Assembly: GCF_024055725.1 (NCBI RefSeq)
Contig: NZ_JAMXMX010000030.1
Coordinates: 1-64,000 of the forward strand
Length of the DNA: 64,000 nt
Source: Actinoallomurus spadix
Lineage (GTDB): Bacteria > Actinomycetota > Actinomycetes > Streptosporangiales > Streptosporangiaceae
Direction: 5' to 3'
Below are positions 62,037-64,000 of this stretch, one piece after another. Position 1 is the stretch's first letter; each line of letters starts with the position of its first letter. The position numbers were made by a program, and so were the translations under genes. The notes beneath the pieces were generated by a model that saw only the letters and a program-made list of their open reading frames with translations, did no database searches and was not told where the DNA came from.

Positions 62037-62078
62037 CTGGCGCAGCACCGAACGGGGGAAACCCCGATCGGAAAGCGC

Positions 62079-62151
62079 GGGGCTATGGCGCAGTTGGTAG
62101 CGCGCCTCCATGGCATGGAGGAGGTCTGGGGTTCGAATCCCCATAGCTCCA
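62079..62151 (+). tRNA. tRNA-Ala (anticodon GGC)
   Basis: 73 nt with a complete cloverleaf. Acceptor GGGGCTA/TAGCTCC has the alanine identity pair G3-U70; anticodon stem CCTCC/GGAGG with loop ATGGCAT; T arm with GGTTCGAATCC. CCA is not encoded. Confidence 0.96.
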
Positions 62152-62159
62152 CTCGGGCC

Positions 62160-62206
62160 GAGGGCCGGTGTGGTCGGAAGCGGGAGCTTCCTCCCCACCG
62201 GCCCTC
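62160..62206 (+). terminator. terminator after tRNA-Ala
   Basis: GAGGGCCGGTG / CACCGGCCCTC with inner GGAAGC/GCTTCC, followed by GTCATTTCC. Confidence 0.75.
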
Positions 62207-62210
62207 GTCA

Positions 62211-62579
62211 TTTCCTCCGGGGGGACGACCCCCCCGGCCCCCCGCGGTGGGGGGCCCGCCCCCCACGGCCCCCCTCTTGGGGGCTTCGCCCCCTTTCCCC
62301 CCATCCGTCCTTGGGGTGTCGGCTGGCTTGGCCCCATCGGGCCTCGGGGGGCGGCTCTCTTCTCCCTGTGTCCGGGGGGCCTTTCGCTCGCGTGCGGGTT
62401 CTGGTCGCTTGTCTCTCGCTGTAGGGGGCGCTGGGGCGGGTTTCGGGCAGAGCGTAAGAAAGGGGGGCACTCTGGTAACAAGATGGCAGTTCCGTCACTT
62501 TGGTGGTCGCCGGAGGATTGGCGACATCATCTCGGCGGTGGCGGGGGTGCCGCCCAGTGCCTTTCTAAGGTGGTCGCCA
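62211..62579 (+). other. gene-free stretch with G/C homopolymer runs
   Basis: 62218-62310 holds clustered runs of five to seven C or G, such as GGGGGCTTCGCCCCC, able to form stacked hairpins. The rest shows no supported gene; AAGGTGG at its end serves the permease. Confidence 0.6.
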
Positions 62580-64000
62580 GTGAGTGGAACGTCTCCGGCA
62601 CCGGAAGACCGGACGACCCTGCAACGGAACGCGGTCGGCCTTCTCGGCGCGGTCATCATGTCCGCCGCCCTGATGGGGCCCGCGGTGTCCGTCTACTTCA
62701 ATCCCCAGCTCGTCGCCGGCTTCGCCGGGGCGGCTACCCCGCTGGTCATGGTGATCTCCATGGCCGGCGTGCTCATCACGGCGAGCGGCATCATGCAGAT
62801 GGCCCGCGAACTGCCGAGCGCGGGCGCCTTCTACACCTACGTCTCCCGGGGGATCGGCGCGCGCAGCGGGTTCGTCACCGGCGGGCTGATGTTCGTGGCC
62901 TACGCCCTGCTGGTGCCGGCCGAACTGGCGCTGATCGGCGTCTACACGCACGACCTCCTGGCGTCGTACGGCGTCCACGTGCACTGGGCCCTGATCTCCC
63001 TGGCCTTCACAGTGCTGATGCTGGTGCTCTCGCTGCGCGGCATCCGCGGTTCGCTGCGGACGGCGCTGACCCTCTTCAGCGCCGAGGTGCTCGTCATCAT
63101 GGTGCTGAGCGTCATCGTGCTGGTGAAGGGCGGTGCGCACGGGCTGTCCCTCGCGCCGCTCAACCCGGCGTCGTCGCCGAGGGGCCCGTCCGGCCTGGCG
63201 CTCGGCATGGTCTACGGCGTGCTGTCGTTCGTGGGCTTCGAGGCGGCCACCACCCTGGGTGAGGAGGTCCGCGAGCCCAGGCGCAACGTACCCCGGGGCA
63301 TCGCGCTGTCCACGCTGTTCGTCGGCGTGATCTACCTGTTCTGCACCTACAGCGAGATGGTCGGCTTCGGCACCGGCGACGCGGCCAGGCTGGCGGCCGA
63401 CCAGGCGCCGTTCAACACGCTCGCCGCGACGTACGCACCCTGGATGAAGCTGCTCATCGGGCTGGCCGGGATCTCGAGCATCTTCGCCGTGGTCATGAAC
63501 TCCAACAACGGCATCGTGCGGATCATCTTCGCCATGGGCCGGGAGGGGATGCTGCCCCGGCGGCTCGCGCACGTCGACCCCAGGCACCGCTCGCCGAACC
63601 GGGCGATCTGGACGGTGGCCGTGTTCGCGGCGCTGGTCACGTTCGCCGTCGGTTTCGCGACCGGCCCGTTCAACGCCTACGCCTATCTGGGCGCGCTGCT
63701 CACGCTGGCCATCGTGCCGGTGTACATGCTGACCAACATCGCGTGCGTGCGGTTCTTCCTGCGGGAACGGCGGGAGCACTTCAACGCCGTACGGCACGTG
63801 GTGCTGCCCGTGCTCGGCATCCTGCTCATGCTCATCCCGATCTACGGCTCGGTCTGGCCGATCCCGAAGGCGCCGTACAACCTCTTCCCGTACGCCATCG
63901 TGGCCTTCATCGTGGCCACCGCGCTGATCGCGGTGTGGCTGGGCCGTGCCCGGCCGGAGCGTCTCACGCGGGCCGGGGCCGTGCTGGCGACCGGGGAGAC
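62580..64000 (+). CDS. APC-family amino acid permease (cut by window edge)
   Basis: Open from GTG at 62580, with AAGGTGG six bases upstream, to the right edge: 473 codons seen. N-terminal VGLLGAVIMSAALMGPAVS and GFEAATTLGEEVREPRRNVP are APC signatures; about twelve membrane helices. Substrate unknown; the 3' end is outside the window. Confidence 0.88.
   Translation, partial: MSGTSPAPEDRTTLQRNAVGLLGAVIMSAALMGPAVSVYFNPQLVAGFAGAATPLVMVISMAGVLITASGIMQMARELPSAGAFYTYVSRGIGARSGFVTGGLMFVAYALLVPAELALIGVYTHDLLASYGVHVHWALISLAFTVLMLVLSLRGIRGSLRTALTLFSAEVLVIMVLSVIVLVKGGAHGLSLAPLNPASSPRGPSGLALGMVYGVLSFVGFEAATTLGEEVREPRRNVPRGIALSTLFVGVIYLFCTYSEMVGFGTGDAARLAADQAPFNTLAATYAPWMKLLIGLAGISSIFAVVMNSNNGIVRIIFAMGREGMLPRRLAHVDPRHRSPNRAIWTVAVFAALVTFAVGFATGPFNAYAYLGALLTLAIVPVYMLTNIACVRFFLRERREHFNAVRHVVLPVLGILLMLIPIYGSVWPIPKAPYNLFPYAIVAFIVATALIAVWLGRARPERLTRAGAVLATGE

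Noticed and set aside
62079-62151. tRNA gene as attachment site of an integrated element
   Set aside because: No integrase and no repeated tRNA 3' end were seen in the window.
62211-62579. small ORFs after the tRNA
   Set aside because: They consist of homopolymer-derived Pro/Gly/Arg runs in the G/C-tract region.

Overview
The window is high-GC actinobacterial DNA. It has many GTG/TTG starts, ATGA/GTGA gene overlaps, the mreB-mreC-mreD-mrdA-rodA cell-wall operon, an Obg/RNase E/L21-L27/ProBA block, and a DUF397 / helix-turn-helix / HATPase gene set. The style fits a mycelial actinomycete (Streptomycetales/Streptosporangiales type). Genus cannot be fixed from the sequence alone.

The backbone is a housekeeping order familiar from actinomycetes: folC-DUF4233 (4.6-6.4 kb), ndk (8.1), mreBCD-mrdA-rodA (8.7-14.9), a B12-binding/radical SAM protein (TIGR03960 type, 31.6), its usual partner DUF2344 (TIGR03936 type, 35.8), rne/rng (36.7), rplU-rpmA (39.7), obgE-proB-proA (40.3-44.2), nadD-rsfS-phosphoglycerate mutase (60.3-62.0) and a tRNA-Ala(GGC) (62.08). 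The left edge carries a tandem-HAMP sensor kinase (cut by the window) divergent from a HATPase-GAF-GAF-SpoIIE phosphatase, then a FolC paralogue back to back with folC.

Three accessory blocks interrupt this backbone. Block A (15.0-31.6 kb) holds an orphan MftF-like glycosyltransferase, a metallophosphoesterase, and a tightly overlapping run of genes from 17.5 to 30.7 kb: a sugar-nucleotide epimerase, an Alg14/Alg13-type split glycosyltransferase, two SAM methyltransferases, a radical SAM/SPASM-like enzyme, an epimerase-DegT aminotransferase fusion, a WcaJ/PglC-type phosphoglycosyl transferase, a HAD phosphatase, a 30-codon ORF, two ABC half-exporters and a MurG-like glycosyltransferase. Together they look able to make, modify and export a lipid-linked, amino-sugar-containing molecule. 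This is the best candidate for an undescribed system. A perfect 14-bp CebR-type palindrome and a strong ribosome binding site lie in its middle, ahead of the export genes. A type II toxin-antitoxin pair with a perfect 22-bp operator closes the block. Block B (33.66-35.68 kb) puts a LacI-family regulator, a divergent 66-aa ORF and a repeat-built membrane protein between the two normally adjacent TIGR03960/TIGR03936 genes. Block C (44.4-60.1 kb) separates proA from nadD with an epoxide hydrolase, TetR-regulated oxidoreductases, a LysR/MFS pair, the DUF397/XRE/HATPase set, a PadR-controlled RelA/SpoT-type HD protein, a ROK-regulated secreted GH3 glycosidase, an M48 protease and a PaaK-like adenylating enzyme.

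Regulatory DNA is unusually readable. It includes rho-independent-type terminators, a TTGACA/TACGCT promoter bracketed by twin TetR operators, LacI, LysR and ROK inverted repeats, and a 72-nt near-perfect hairpin of unknown role at 52.44-52.51 kb. The right edge cuts an APC-family amino acid permease.
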